DNA of 8,368 bases. Source: Bacteroidota bacterium (GTDB lineage: Bacteria; Bacteroidota; Bacteroidia; Bacteroidales; CG2-30-32-10). Location: contig JAAXXA010000103.1 in NCBI GenBank assembly GCA_013334735.1, forward strand, positions 1-8,368, read 5' to 3'. A program made the translations under genes and the position numbers. Below are positions 1 to 6,911 of the stretch, in pieces. Numbering within the stretch: position 1 is the first letter of the stretch; each line of letters starts with the position of its first letter. The notes under the pieces are model-generated. The model saw only the letters and a list, made by a program, of their open reading frames with translations, did no database searches and was not told the DNA's origin.

Positions 1-302
1 ATTACGAAAATTACAAATCGGATAATGCTTTTATTGTAAATCACAGCAGCAATATTGTAAAATCTCCTTATTTCACGACAAATATTATCGCCATTGATAA
101 ACCAATGCACCGCGATTACTATGGTGTTGATTCTTTTGTTATTTATATGTGTACCGAAGGCGCTTTTACAATTGAATACGAAAATCAGAAAGAGTATATT
201 AAAAAAGGTGAAACTGTTCTTATACCTGCAGAGCTTATTATTTTAGACCTTATACCTGATTCTAAAGCAAAAATTTTAGAGATTTTTATTGAGGAGGTAT
301 AA
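1..302 (+). CDS. manA: Mannose-6-phosphate isomerase, class I, C-terminal part (5' truncated)
   Basis: The frame is open from base 3 to a TAA at 300-302 and gives the last 99 residues; the start lies outside the window. The enzyme interconverts mannose 6-phosphate and fructose 6-phosphate in the cytoplasm, feeding GDP-mannose and surface glycans. The visible part is the C-terminal cupin region: 'VKSPYFTTNI' (residues 19-28 of the fragment), then 'DYYGVDSFVIYMCTEG', and 'KKGETVLIPA', which closes the beta-barrel. This arrangement is typical of the roughly 320-residue Bacteroidota ManA proteins. The zinc-binding residues of the first cupin are not in view. No obvious terminator follows. The family call comes from recognised motifs, not a database match; another cupin sugar isomerase is a less likely alternative. 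Confidence 0.85.
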   Translation, partial: YENYKSDNAFIVNHSSNIVKSPYFTTNIIAIDKPMHRDYYGVDSFVIYMCTEGAFTIEYENQKEYIKKGETVLIPAELIILDLIPDSKAKILEIFIEEV

Positions 303-314
303 TTACTTTACCAC

Positions 315-346
315 TTTGTTTTTGTCAGTAATATCAACTATTTTTG
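315..346 (+). promoter_or_regulatory. Candidate Bacteroidota promoter for purD
   Basis: TTTG at 315-318 is followed after 20 bases by TATTTTTG at 339-346, an exact match to the TAnnTTTG -7 pattern. Transcription would start near 353 and give purD a leader of roughly 275 nt that includes both palindromic structures below. It is the only good match I found between 303 and 628. AT-rich sequence produces such matches by chance, so this is an inference. Confidence 0.45.
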
Positions 347-347
347 A

Positions 348-404
348 AATAATTACGAATTTTCAATTCGCCGCGGCGGACGAATTACGATACTCGTAAT
401 TATT
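348..404. repeat. Nested inverted repeat with a GC-rich core
   Basis: The outer arms AATAATTACGA (348-358) and TCGTAATTATT (394-404) are perfectly complementary over 11 bases. Inside them AATTCG (365-370) pairs with CGAATT (381-386), enclosing a GC-rich core with the 10-bp palindrome CGCCGCGGCG (369-378). An alternative small hairpin pairs 383-390 with 394-401 around a 3-base loop. It lies just after the promoter candidate, so it could fold in the purD leader RNA. It could equally be a dispersed intergenic repeat. Together with the element at 441-541 it occupies much of the 303-628 gap, which contains no gene. Confidence 0.7.
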
Positions 405-440
405 AACAAGTTCGCTCATCTACTAAAGGTAGTGGCAATT

Positions 441-541
441 CAAAGGATATCGGCATTATCTTACCAATCTTTTTTCTAAAAGATACAATCGAATTCGCCG
501 CGGCGAAGAAAAATTAGATTGGTACATGCCAATTTGCTTTG
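441..541. repeat. Imperfect inverted-repeat element of about 100 bp
   Basis: Matching blocks run inward on both sides. CAAAG (441-445) pairs with CTTTG (537-541), GGCAT (452-456) with ATGCC (526-530), TACCAATCT (462-470) with AGATTGGTA (516-524), and TTTTTCT (471-477) with AGAAAAA (507-513). Small mismatches and length differences separate the blocks. No open frame of note and no clear target-site duplication are visible. It may be a small non-autonomous mobile element remnant, or a structured leader segment of purD; the sequence alone does not decide. Confidence 0.55.
494..507. repeat. GC-rich 14-bp palindrome
   Basis: TTCGCCGCGGCGAA is a perfect palindrome inside the 441-541 element. The 14 bases at 492-505 (AATTCGCCGCGGCG) repeat exactly those at 365-378, so the two structures upstream of purD share their core. 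It stands out in the AT-rich background. Confidence 0.7.
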
Positions 542-594
542 TGTTTAATTTTTACGAAAAAATATTACAGAAAGCTAATCGGTATCAGTTCTTT

Positions 595-615
595 TTTGTT
601 AATTTGCTTAACAAA
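595..615 (+). promoter_or_regulatory. Inverted repeat just upstream of the purD start
   Basis: TTTGTTAA (595-602) and TTAACAAA (608-615) are perfect 8-base complements around the loop TTTGC. The element ends 13 bases before the purD ATG, where it could serve as an operator or form a weak hairpin at the ribosome entry site. No known regulator is assigned. Confidence 0.4.
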
Positions 616-628
616 TATTTTCAACATT

Positions 629-1918
629 ATGAATGTGCTTTTGTTAGGCTCCGGTGGGAGGGAACATGCTTTAGCGTGGAAATTAAAGCAAAGTCCGGAT
701 TTAAAAGAATTATGGATAGCTCCGGGAAATGCCGGTACAAATGAGATAGGTAAAAATATTGATTTATCTCCTCTTAACTTTCCGGAAATTCGGGATTTTG
801 TTTTAGAGAAAAAAATTGATATGGTGATAGTAGGACCCGAAGAACCGCTTGTAAGAGGTATCCAGAATTTTTTTCTTGATAATAAAAATCTAAAGAATAT
901 AAAACTTATAGGTCTTTCAAAACAAGCAGCAATGCTTGAAGGGAGTAAGGATTTTGCTAAATCATTTATGAAGCGGTATAAAATTCCTACAGCAAATCAT
1001 AAAACATTTACGCTGAAAGATTTTCCGGAAGCAATAAATTATCTCAATTCCATTGAACCGCCTTATGTTTTAAAAGCCGATGGATTGGCAGGAGGCAAAG
1101 GCGTTATCGTGTGCAAAAACATTTCGGGAGCGGAAAAAGTTCTTGAAGATATTTTAAAAAATCGCAAGTTTGGCAGTGCCGGAGAAAAAGTAGTTATTGA
1201 TCATTTTTTGGAAGGAATTGAACTTTCGGTATTTGTTGCCACAGATGGAAAATCATATAAAATATTACCTGAAGCGAAGGATTATAAAAATATAGGAGAG
1301 GGGGATACGGGGCCTAACACCGGTGGGATGGGGGCTATTTCTCCTGTACCTTTTGCAGATAAAATTTTCATGAATAAAGTTGAGGAAAGGATCATAAAAC
1401 CTTTAATCAACGGACTAAAAAATGGAAATATAGATTATAAAGGTTTTCTATATATAGGATTGATGAATGTAAATGGGGAGCCATTCGTTATAGAATTCAA
1501 TGTTCGCCTGGGAGACCCCGAAACAGAAGTAATTATTCCTCGTATAAAATCCGATCTGCTTGAAATGTTTGTTGCGATGGCAGATCAAAAACTTAGTAAA
1601 TATAAAATTGAAATTGACGAAAGAACTGCCGCAACGGTAATTCTCGTTTCGCAAGGTTATCCTGATAAATATGAAAAAGGAAAAATTATTTCAGGTTTGG
1701 AAAATATTACATCAAGTATTGTTTTTCATGCAGGAACATTTAAAGATATAAATGGTAATTTTGCAACTAACGGAGGAAGAGTTTTAGCTGTTACTTCTAT
1801 AGATTATGATATGCAGAAAGCTATTGATATTTCGATGGAAAATGCTAAAAAAATTATTTATGAAGGTAAATATTACAGAAAGGATATAGGTAGTGATTTG
1901 CAAAAATATAATTTGTAA
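629..1918 (+). CDS. purD: Phosphoribosylamine--glycine ligase (GAR synthetase)
   Basis: Second step of de novo purine synthesis: joins glycine to 5-phosphoribosylamine using ATP, in the cytoplasm. The 429-residue product has the expected length. Visible motifs are the N-terminal nucleotide-binding loop GSGGREHA (7-14), PGNAGT (32-37), GPEEPL (69-74), the ATP-grasp segment KADGLAGGKGV (149-159), GDTGPNTGGMG (225-235) and the metal/ATP-binding EFNVRLGDPETE (289-300). The frame extends upstream to an ATG at 539, but those 30 extra residues are not part of the family, whose N terminus is MNVLLLGSGGREHA, so 629 is chosen. The next gene begins 21 bp after the stop, suggesting co-transcription. All motifs are intact and the enzyme should be active. 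Confidence 0.97.
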   Translation: MNVLLLGSGGREHALAWKLKQSPDLKELWIAPGNAGTNEIGKNIDLSPLNFPEIRDFVLEKKIDMVIVGPEEPLVRGIQNFFLDNKNLKNIKLIGLSKQAAMLEGSKDFAKSFMKRYKIPTANHKTFTLKDFPEAINYLNSIEPPYVLKADGLAGGKGVIVCKNISGAEKVLEDILKNRKFGSAGEKVVIDHFLEGIELSVFVATDGKSYKILPEAKDYKNIGEGDTGPNTGGMGAISPVPFADKIFMNKVEERIIKPLINGLKNGNIDYKGFLYIGLMNVNGEPFVIEFNVRLGDPETEVIIPRIKSDLLEMFVAMADQKLSKYKIEIDERTAATVILVSQGYPDKYEKGKIISGLENITSSIVFHAGTFKDINGNFATNGGRVLAVTSIDYDMQKAIDISMENAKKIIYEGKYYRKDIGSDLQKYNL

Positions 1919-1939
1919 AATTGACATTAATAAACAAAA

Positions 1940-2929
1940 ATGTTAACAAAACTTTTTAATTCAAACAGTGTTTTTTCCTACGGTATTCTTATTATACTTG
2001 CTATAATATTATGGGCAAAAGCTTTTGTAAATATTCCGGTTACAGCCGAATCTGTTCCGGCATCGCCTCTTTATCATTTTATATCTAACTGGATTAATGA
2101 TTTAAGTGTTATCAGAGGTATAATTGCATTATCGTTGATTGTTTTTGAAGCTATTCTCATAAACCATATACTCTCGGATAACGACCTGATACCACGTAAT
2201 TCACTAATTGCGGCTTTTATTTTTATTATTATTAATAGCTTATTTATTAATGTTATAAACCTGAACCCTGTTTTAATTGCCAATCTTTTTATTATTACGG
2301 CACTATGGCTTGTTCTGAAACTTTATGAAGATAAAGATGCCTATTCAACTGCATTTAATGTAGGAACATTAATATCTGTAGCCTCTATGTTTTATTTTCC
2401 TTCGATTATTTTTGTTTTTCTTGTATGGGTTGTTTTTATCGTATATCGTCTTTACAAATGGAGAGAATGGTTTATTGTTTTATTAGGTTTAATAATTCCT
2501 TATGTTTTTTTGGGAACTTACTATTTCTGGAATGACTGTCTTTCAACAAAAATTTCAATTTATAAAGAAGCTCTCCTGTTTATTAATTTTAATGACTTTC
2601 CTTCGGGTATATATATTAAAATTGTTTTCATTTTTTTAAGTTTATTGATGCTTCTTTCCGTTTCAAAACTTCTTGCTGTAATTAATGAAAAAGCAATAAA
2701 AATGAGGAAATTTTTATCTTTTATGATTTGGTTTTTTATTTTTGATTTTATTTGCTTAAACCTGAGTAATAATTATGGAACTCTTGGTTTTTTGATGATG
2801 AATATATCTGTATCTGTATTATTATCTTTATTTTTAAGTTATTCAAAGAAAACCAAATTGGTAGAGGGAACGCTGATTATTCTTTTAGTTATTCTAATAA
2901 CAGGAAGGTTAGGATTTTTGAACTTCTAA
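1940..2929 (+). CDS. Multipass inner-membrane protein, DUF6427-like
   Basis: The 329-residue product is very hydrophobic, with about nine or ten likely membrane segments (near residues 12-30, 60-78, 88-107, 110-128, 140-171, 177-197, 223-247, 257-275, 280-301 and 309-325). No catalytic motif is recognisable. Its size, its N terminus (MLTKLFNSNSVFSYG) and its place directly after purD resemble the uncharacterised Bacteroidota membrane family DUF6427, which as I recall often lies beside purD; that assignment is from memory and needs a profile search. The ATG follows an A-rich stretch with no Shine-Dalgarno site, as is usual in the phylum. The 21-bp gap from purD implies one transcript. Function unknown; a role in transport or in envelope polymer export would be speculation. 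Confidence 0.85.
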   Translation: MLTKLFNSNSVFSYGILIILAIILWAKAFVNIPVTAESVPASPLYHFISNWINDLSVIRGIIALSLIVFEAILINHILSDNDLIPRNSLIAAFIFIIINSLFINVINLNPVLIANLFIITALWLVLKLYEDKDAYSTAFNVGTLISVASMFYFPSIIFVFLVWVVFIVYRLYKWREWFIVLLGLIIPYVFLGTYYFWNDCLSTKISIYKEALLFINFNDFPSGIYIKIVFIFLSLLMLLSVSKLLAVINEKAIKMRKFLSFMIWFFIFDFICLNLSNNYGTLGFLMMNISVSVLLSLFLSYSKKTKLVEGTLIILLVILITGRLGFLNF

Positions 2930-2970
2930 GTGTTTTTTAAATAAAAAACTGCAAATAATAAAAATTATTA

Positions 2971-2978
2971 TAAGTTTG
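2971..2978 (+). promoter_or_regulatory. Possible -7 element upstream of the acyltransferase gene
   Basis: TAAGTTTG matches the TAnnTTTG pattern, but no TTTG lies at the right distance upstream. It sits in the 2930-3073 gap, which also holds an AT-only inverted repeat (2932-2939 with 2942-2949) and no gene. Weak support. Confidence 0.25.
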
Positions 2979-3073
2979 TAAGGTTTTTAAAACATACCGA
3001 TACAGAAAAAGTTTGTATAATTTATAAATGCAAAAGCTACGTTTATTTTGTTATTAGTAACATACAAGTATAA

Positions 3074-4198
3074 ATGAAAAAGAAAATATATTTTAAGAAT
3101 CTCGACGGATTAAGGTTTTTATGTTTCCTTTCTGTCTTTTTTTATCATAGTTTTTTTACGGAATTCAGCGAAATAAAGAATAGTGGTATTTATCATTTTG
3201 TAAAAAGAGATTTATTTGGAAATGGAAACATTGGTGTTAATTTCTTTTTTGTTTTAAGTGGATTTTTAATTACATTTTTGCTAATTGAAGAAAAAAAACT
3301 TAATGGACAGGTTAATCTAAAAAACTTTTGGATAAGAAGAATTCTGCGAATCTGGCCTTTATTCTATTTTTGCGTTTTTATAGGGTTTATTATATTTCCT
3401 TTTCTAAAACAAATGTTTGATCAAATACCAAACGAAACGGCAAATCCTTTATTCTATTTAACTTTTACAAATAATTTTGATGCTATTAATAAAGGGCTTC
3501 CGGATGCATCAATTCTGGGAGTGTTGTGGAGTGTTGCTATCGAAGAACAATTTTATCTTTTATGGCCTATTGTCATTTATATTTTCCCATTAAAAAAATT
3601 GTGGATTCCTTTTTCAATTATTATTGCAAATAGTTTGATTTTCAGAGCTTTTAATGACAATGCTGTACTTTATGAATGGCATACATTCTCTTGTATCGGA
3701 GATATGGCAATTGGGGCTACTGGCGCTTGGTTAATGAGTGTATCCGCAAATTTCAAAAAAATTATCGAAAACCTAAGTAAAATACAAATCGGTTTTATCT
3801 ACTTAATTTTTATTCTTATTTTTTTATTTAGAGATGAATTTCTTTTATCGAATTTTGGAGTAAGAATTTTCGAAAGAATATTTATTGCAATTGTTATAAT
3901 TCTAATTATTCTTGAACAAACTTTTTCAGATAACTCATTATTTAAAATGGCGAAATTTAAGATAATTTCTAAGTTGGGAGTGATAACTTATGGTTTGTAT
4001 TGCTTACATTTTATAGGAATACTTGTAACAATTACTTTGACAAAAAAATTGTCGTTAAACTCTCATTTATGGCAAGTGTTTTTTTTGGAAACTGCAATAG
4101 CTTTATCTTTAACAATATTAATAAGTATGATTAGTTACAAATATTTTGAAACTCCGTTTTTGAAACTAAAAGATAAATTCTCGTATATAACAAAATAA
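3074..4198 (+). CDS. Membrane acyltransferase, family 3 (OafA/YrhL type)
   Basis: The 374-residue integral membrane protein belongs to the acyltransferase-3 family, which moves acetyl or other acyl groups from the cytoplasmic side onto sugars of lipopolysaccharide, capsule or similar exported glycans. Motifs in order: NLDGLRFL (9-16) with the conserved His in FFYHS (H25), GVNFFFVLSGFLI (54-66), the basic FWIRRILRIWP stretch (85-95), and LWSVAIEEQFYLLWP (151-165). Several hydrophobic segments follow up to the C terminus, without the periplasmic SGNH domain found in longer relatives. The substrate cannot be told from sequence. The nearby glycosyltransferase, ManA and deacetylase-like genes point to a surface polysaccharide. 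It is convergent with the next gene, 44 bp apart. Confidence 0.92.
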   Translation: MKKKIYFKNLDGLRFLCFLSVFFYHSFFTEFSEIKNSGIYHFVKRDLFGNGNIGVNFFFVLSGFLITFLLIEEKKLNGQVNLKNFWIRRILRIWPLFYFCVFIGFIIFPFLKQMFDQIPNETANPLFYLTFTNNFDAINKGLPDASILGVLWSVAIEEQFYLLWPIVIYIFPLKKLWIPFSIIIANSLIFRAFNDNAVLYEWHTFSCIGDMAIGATGAWLMSVSANFKKIIENLSKIQIGFIYLIFILIFLFRDEFLLSNFGVRIFERIFIAIVIILIILEQTFSDNSLFKMAKFKIISKLGVITYGLYCLHFIGILVTITLTKKLSLNSHLWQVFFLETAIALSLTILISMISYKYFETPFLKLKDKFSYITK

Positions 4199-4242
4199 GA
4201 TAAACCAAACAGCACTATAATATATAGCAAGTAGGCGATATA

Positions 4243-6675
4243 CTATTTACCCGAAATTATTTTTGACTGTCCCGAATCCAGATCAAACCAAAAAATTATA
4301 TCGCTGCCTGATTTTTTATATTCAGGTGATTGATTGTCCACTAATACAGCATTACATTTCATAATAAAAGAAATTCCTTTAATGTTTTTCTTCCCATTAT
4401 TTATTACTTTAAATCCTACAAAATCAACTGGGGTTATCACTACATCCTCAAGAGATGTATTATAATCCAGATAGTCTCTTACTGTAGTAAAATTTATTAA
4501 TTTTTCATCCCCAAAAACACGCATCAGCTTCAAAATACTGTCAAAAGCGGGATTTACAACAATTTCACTACTATCGTTTATAATCCAAAAACCATTATTG
4601 CTCCATACTGCTGCCGGATAACAATGATTAATTAACACATCTCTGTTGTTTACCAAATCCATTAGCGTAGCATTGTTGAAAAAATACTCCCATAAATTAC
4701 CACCTTTAGTATTAAGAACTGAAGATGTTTTCCATGAGTAAATATTTCCTGAACGAGTAGGATTCAACCAGTATTCAGGAACAGGGAACATATCGCCAAA
4801 CCCGTAATATGGAGATGTTAGAGAAGAAGAAAAATTAAAAGTAGAATAACATTCGGTATCTTCGAAATATGAATTCCACAAATATTTAATTCCATATTTA
4901 TCCCAAATATCTAAAGAATAATTAGCAGAACCTTTTGTAAGCCCATCGCACTGCATATTTTCGCGATTATTTGTTATAGAGTTATCATACCCATGATCAA
5001 TCCAGCTAACTGAATTATATTTTTTCTGCATAAATGATAAAGCTTCATCTAAAATTTTTCTGTTACCTGTGCTTTGCTCAGGAGTATGTAAGCATATTTC
5101 ATTTCCGAACAAATAAAGTTGATCAATAAAATTTTCAAAATCATCAAAACCTTTCAACGATTGTATCAATGAATTGAAAGCAACTTTTGTAGAAGACTGA
5201 GAATTTCTGATGCTATCAGGATTATAATAAAAAACACTTTTAGTAACAGGAATTTTATATTTAACAAATCCTCCGATAGCATCGTTTGAGTTGTTAATTT
5301 TTTCGGAACCAAAATACACAGCTTTATGAGTATTGATATCAGTCCAGTCGGCATGTTCAGTCCAGATATATGTAGCAAAATATCCATCCTTACTTTTCAT
5401 AAGCCGTGGAAAAGAGCCCATATCGCAACCGGTATAGAAAGTTATTTTATTTTCCAGACATTCATTTTTATGAAATACTGAACTGGAGATATCTTCAAAG
5501 TAGTTCTTTGCCGAATCAAGTAGTGGAAAATACAATAGTGGATGATCTTTATAATAATCAAGATTGATAACAAGTTGCTTCCGATCTGTGTTTAATTGTA
5601 AAGAAGAAATTTTAGGACAATGGTATATATATGTAGCAGAATTGCCTTTACCAAATTTCAAACCTTCTTTATCTAACCAATATTCCGCCTGAAAATCAGA
5701 AGTGTCAACCTTCCTGTTATTCCTGTAAATTTCATCAACAGAATCTTCAAATTGCAATACAAGCGATTCTCTGAATAATTCTATATCCTTATCAAAAATT
5801 GTATTTGTTATCAATTCGATATTGGGCGAACTATCTGAAAATCTAAAAACAATAGTAGTAGCGCCTATCTGATGTTCAAAAATAAATTTCAATTCATTAG
5901 ATTTTTTTTTGATTTTAATTTTTTTGATTTTTTTTACAAAAAAAGAATCTGATTTGTTATCATACAAATTTTTATACTTTGCAAATAAAATTAAAGAGGA
6001 TATAATTGGCGCTCCTATTCTGTTTTTTATAAGTATCTGTTCATCTGTTTGTGAATAAAAAAAGGAATAAAATTTATTGTTGAAAATATTTTTTAAAACA
6101 GCTTCATTGGATTTTATTAATGTATTTGTTTCTATCAGATATGAAGGAAGGACGGCTGTTTCAAAAGAAATTTTAAAATCATCAATATCAGTATTTCCTA
6201 TGCCATAACTCCAAAGATAAATAGAAATTTTAGAATCAGCAGGTAATGAGGCGGGTAATAAAACAGAATCTTTAATTTGAATCCATTTGTTTAAATTATT
6301 GAGTTTATTTTTAATTGTGATCCCTTTCCAAAAAATAGTTGAATCACCCCGTGTAACTGAAATAACAATGCTTGAAGAAATATCTGAAATATCCGTTCTG
6401 CAATAGCAATTAGTGTGAAGCCAAAAGTTTTTACCTGTAAGCTGAGAAGGAATTACTGTTCCATATCCTAATCCATAAGGATTATTTGAATTGGTTCTCG
6501 AAAAATATTTTCCCGAAAGCCCTTCACCTGTAGTTTTTGTGCTTAAATTCATCCATTCCTGATCATAGTAATCCTTTTCAAGGTCATTAAAATAAGTTAA
6601 TGTAACAATTGATTTCTGGCACATAACTTCAAACATCACAAAGAAAAACAGAAATAGAAAAATAATCTTTTTCAT
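4243..6675 (-). CDS. Exported protein with probable NodB-type polysaccharide deacetylase domain
   Basis: The 810-residue protein starts with a clear signal peptide (MKK, then a hydrophobic core up to about residue 17, then MCQ); the mature end probably begins near C19/Q20. Residues about 21-171 form a beta-rich domain ending in DIDDFKISF, like carbohydrate-binding jelly rolls. Residues about 172-420 are also strand-rich. Residues about 425-740 hold motifs resembling NodB-fold deacetylases: TEHADWTDINTH (439-450), EICLHTPE (526-533), SWIDHGYDN (557-565) and INHCYPAAVW (682-691). A short beta-rich tail follows. No type IX secretion tail sorting domain is evident. A lysine-rich stretch (248-258) interrupts the strand-rich region. 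The neighbours suggest action on an exported polysaccharide. The deacetylase call is motif-level only; a related hydrolase fold, or an inactive member, is possible. Confidence 0.85.
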   Translation of the reverse strand: MKKIIFLFLFFFVMFEVMCQKSIVTLTYFNDLEKDYYDQEWMNLSTKTTGEGLSGKYFSRTNSNNPYGLGYGTVIPSQLTGKNFWLHTNCYCRTDISDISSSIVISVTRGDSTIFWKGITIKNKLNNLNKWIQIKDSVLLPASLPADSKISIYLWSYGIGNTDIDDFKISFETAVLPSYLIETNTLIKSNEAVLKNIFNNKFYSFFYSQTDEQILIKNRIGAPIISSLILFAKYKNLYDNKSDSFFVKKIKKIKIKKKSNELKFIFEHQIGATTIVFRFSDSSPNIELITNTIFDKDIELFRESLVLQFEDSVDEIYRNNRKVDTSDFQAEYWLDKEGLKFGKGNSATYIYHCPKISSLQLNTDRKQLVINLDYYKDHPLLYFPLLDSAKNYFEDISSSVFHKNECLENKITFYTGCDMGSFPRLMKSKDGYFATYIWTEHADWTDINTHKAVYFGSEKINNSNDAIGGFVKYKIPVTKSVFYYNPDSIRNSQSSTKVAFNSLIQSLKGFDDFENFIDQLYLFGNEICLHTPEQSTGNRKILDEALSFMQKKYNSVSWIDHGYDNSITNNRENMQCDGLTKGSANYSLDIWDKYGIKYLWNSYFEDTECYSTFNFSSSLTSPYYGFGDMFPVPEYWLNPTRSGNIYSWKTSSVLNTKGGNLWEYFFNNATLMDLVNNRDVLINHCYPAAVWSNNGFWIINDSSEIVVNPAFDSILKLMRVFGDEKLINFTTVRDYLDYNTSLEDVVITPVDFVGFKVINNGKKNIKGISFIMKCNAVLVDNQSPEYKKSGSDIIFWFDLDSGQSKIISGK

Positions 6676-6697
6676 AATATTTTTAGTAAAAACAAGT

Positions 6698-6709
6698 CCG
6701 CCATGGCGG
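6698..6709. repeat. GC-rich 12-bp palindrome
   Basis: CCGCCATGGCGG is a perfect palindrome 22 bp upstream of the start of the exported-protein gene, within its probable leader. It shares GTCCGCC with the hairpin at 7629-7643 and the general design of the CGCCGCGGCG cores upstream of purD, suggesting a dispersed intergenic repeat family. Confidence 0.65.
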
Positions 6710-6752
6710 TTTAGAGTGCCTAAAGTTGAGTAACTGAATTAATATAGGAACA

Positions 6753-6760
6753 CAAATATA
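6753..6760 (-). promoter_or_regulatory. Candidate -7 element for the exported-protein gene
   Basis: Read on the minus strand this is TATATTTG, an exact TAnnTTTG match, giving a leader of about 70 nt before the start at 6675. The upstream TTTG partner is poor: the nearest candidate (6787-6790, CAAA on the plus strand) is 26 bases away, further than the usual 19-21. Confidence 0.4.
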
Positions 6761-6787
6761 CGGTTTCAAATTTAAAGCATTTACGGC

Positions 6788-6813
6788 AAATAATAGCTAA
6801 GCGCTAATTATTT
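6788..6813. promoter_or_regulatory. Inverted repeat between divergent promoters
   Basis: AAATAATAGC (6788-6797) and GCTAATTATTT (6803-6813) are complementary apart from one bulged base, around a 5-base spacer. It lies between the minus-strand and plus-strand promoter candidates of the 6676-6911 gap, where a shared regulator could bind. The arms are AT-rich and could arise by chance. Confidence 0.3.
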
Positions 6814-6823
6814 TATAAGCTAC

Positions 6824-6854
6824 TTGCATTTTTCTTAAAAAACATGTAGGTTTG
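6824..6854 (+). promoter_or_regulatory. Candidate Bacteroidota promoter for purQ
   Basis: TTG (6824-6826) is followed after 20 bases by TAGGTTTG (6847-6854), an exact -7 match. Transcription would begin around 6861, leaving about a 50-nt leader before purQ. Confidence 0.55.
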
Positions 6855-6911
6855 TTATTTCTTGTTATTATAAGGAATTTATACTATTCATAGCAAAAGA
6901 GTAAATAGATT

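Noticed and set aside
539..628. 30-codon N-terminal extension of purD
   Set aside because: The family begins at the glycine-rich loop that starts with the ATG at 629; the extension crosses the 595-615 inverted repeat and looks like untranslated leader.
526..744. 72-codon plus-strand frame overlapping the purD start
   Set aside because: Out of frame with purD across its conserved N terminus, with no recognisable protein features; a shadow.
1448..1654. Minus-strand frame inside purD
   Set aside because: Antisense to the conserved ATP-grasp coding region, no start context or protein features.
2074..2283. Minus-strand frame inside the membrane protein gene
   Set aside because: Antisense shadow; hydrophobicity simply mirrors the coding strand's composition.
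2932..2949. Inverted repeat GTTTTTTA-AA-TAAAAAAC after the membrane protein gene as a terminator
   Set aside because: The stem is almost entirely A-T with a two-base loop and no following T-tract, so it is too weak to call in this AT-rich sequence.
4215..4227. CTATA-ATA-TATAG in the 44-bp convergent gap as a bidirectional terminator
   Set aside because: The stem is only five bases, mostly A-T, with no T-tract on either side.
5166..5387. Second minus-strand frame inside the 810-codon gene
   Set aside because: A different frame within a clearly coding region, with no independent support.
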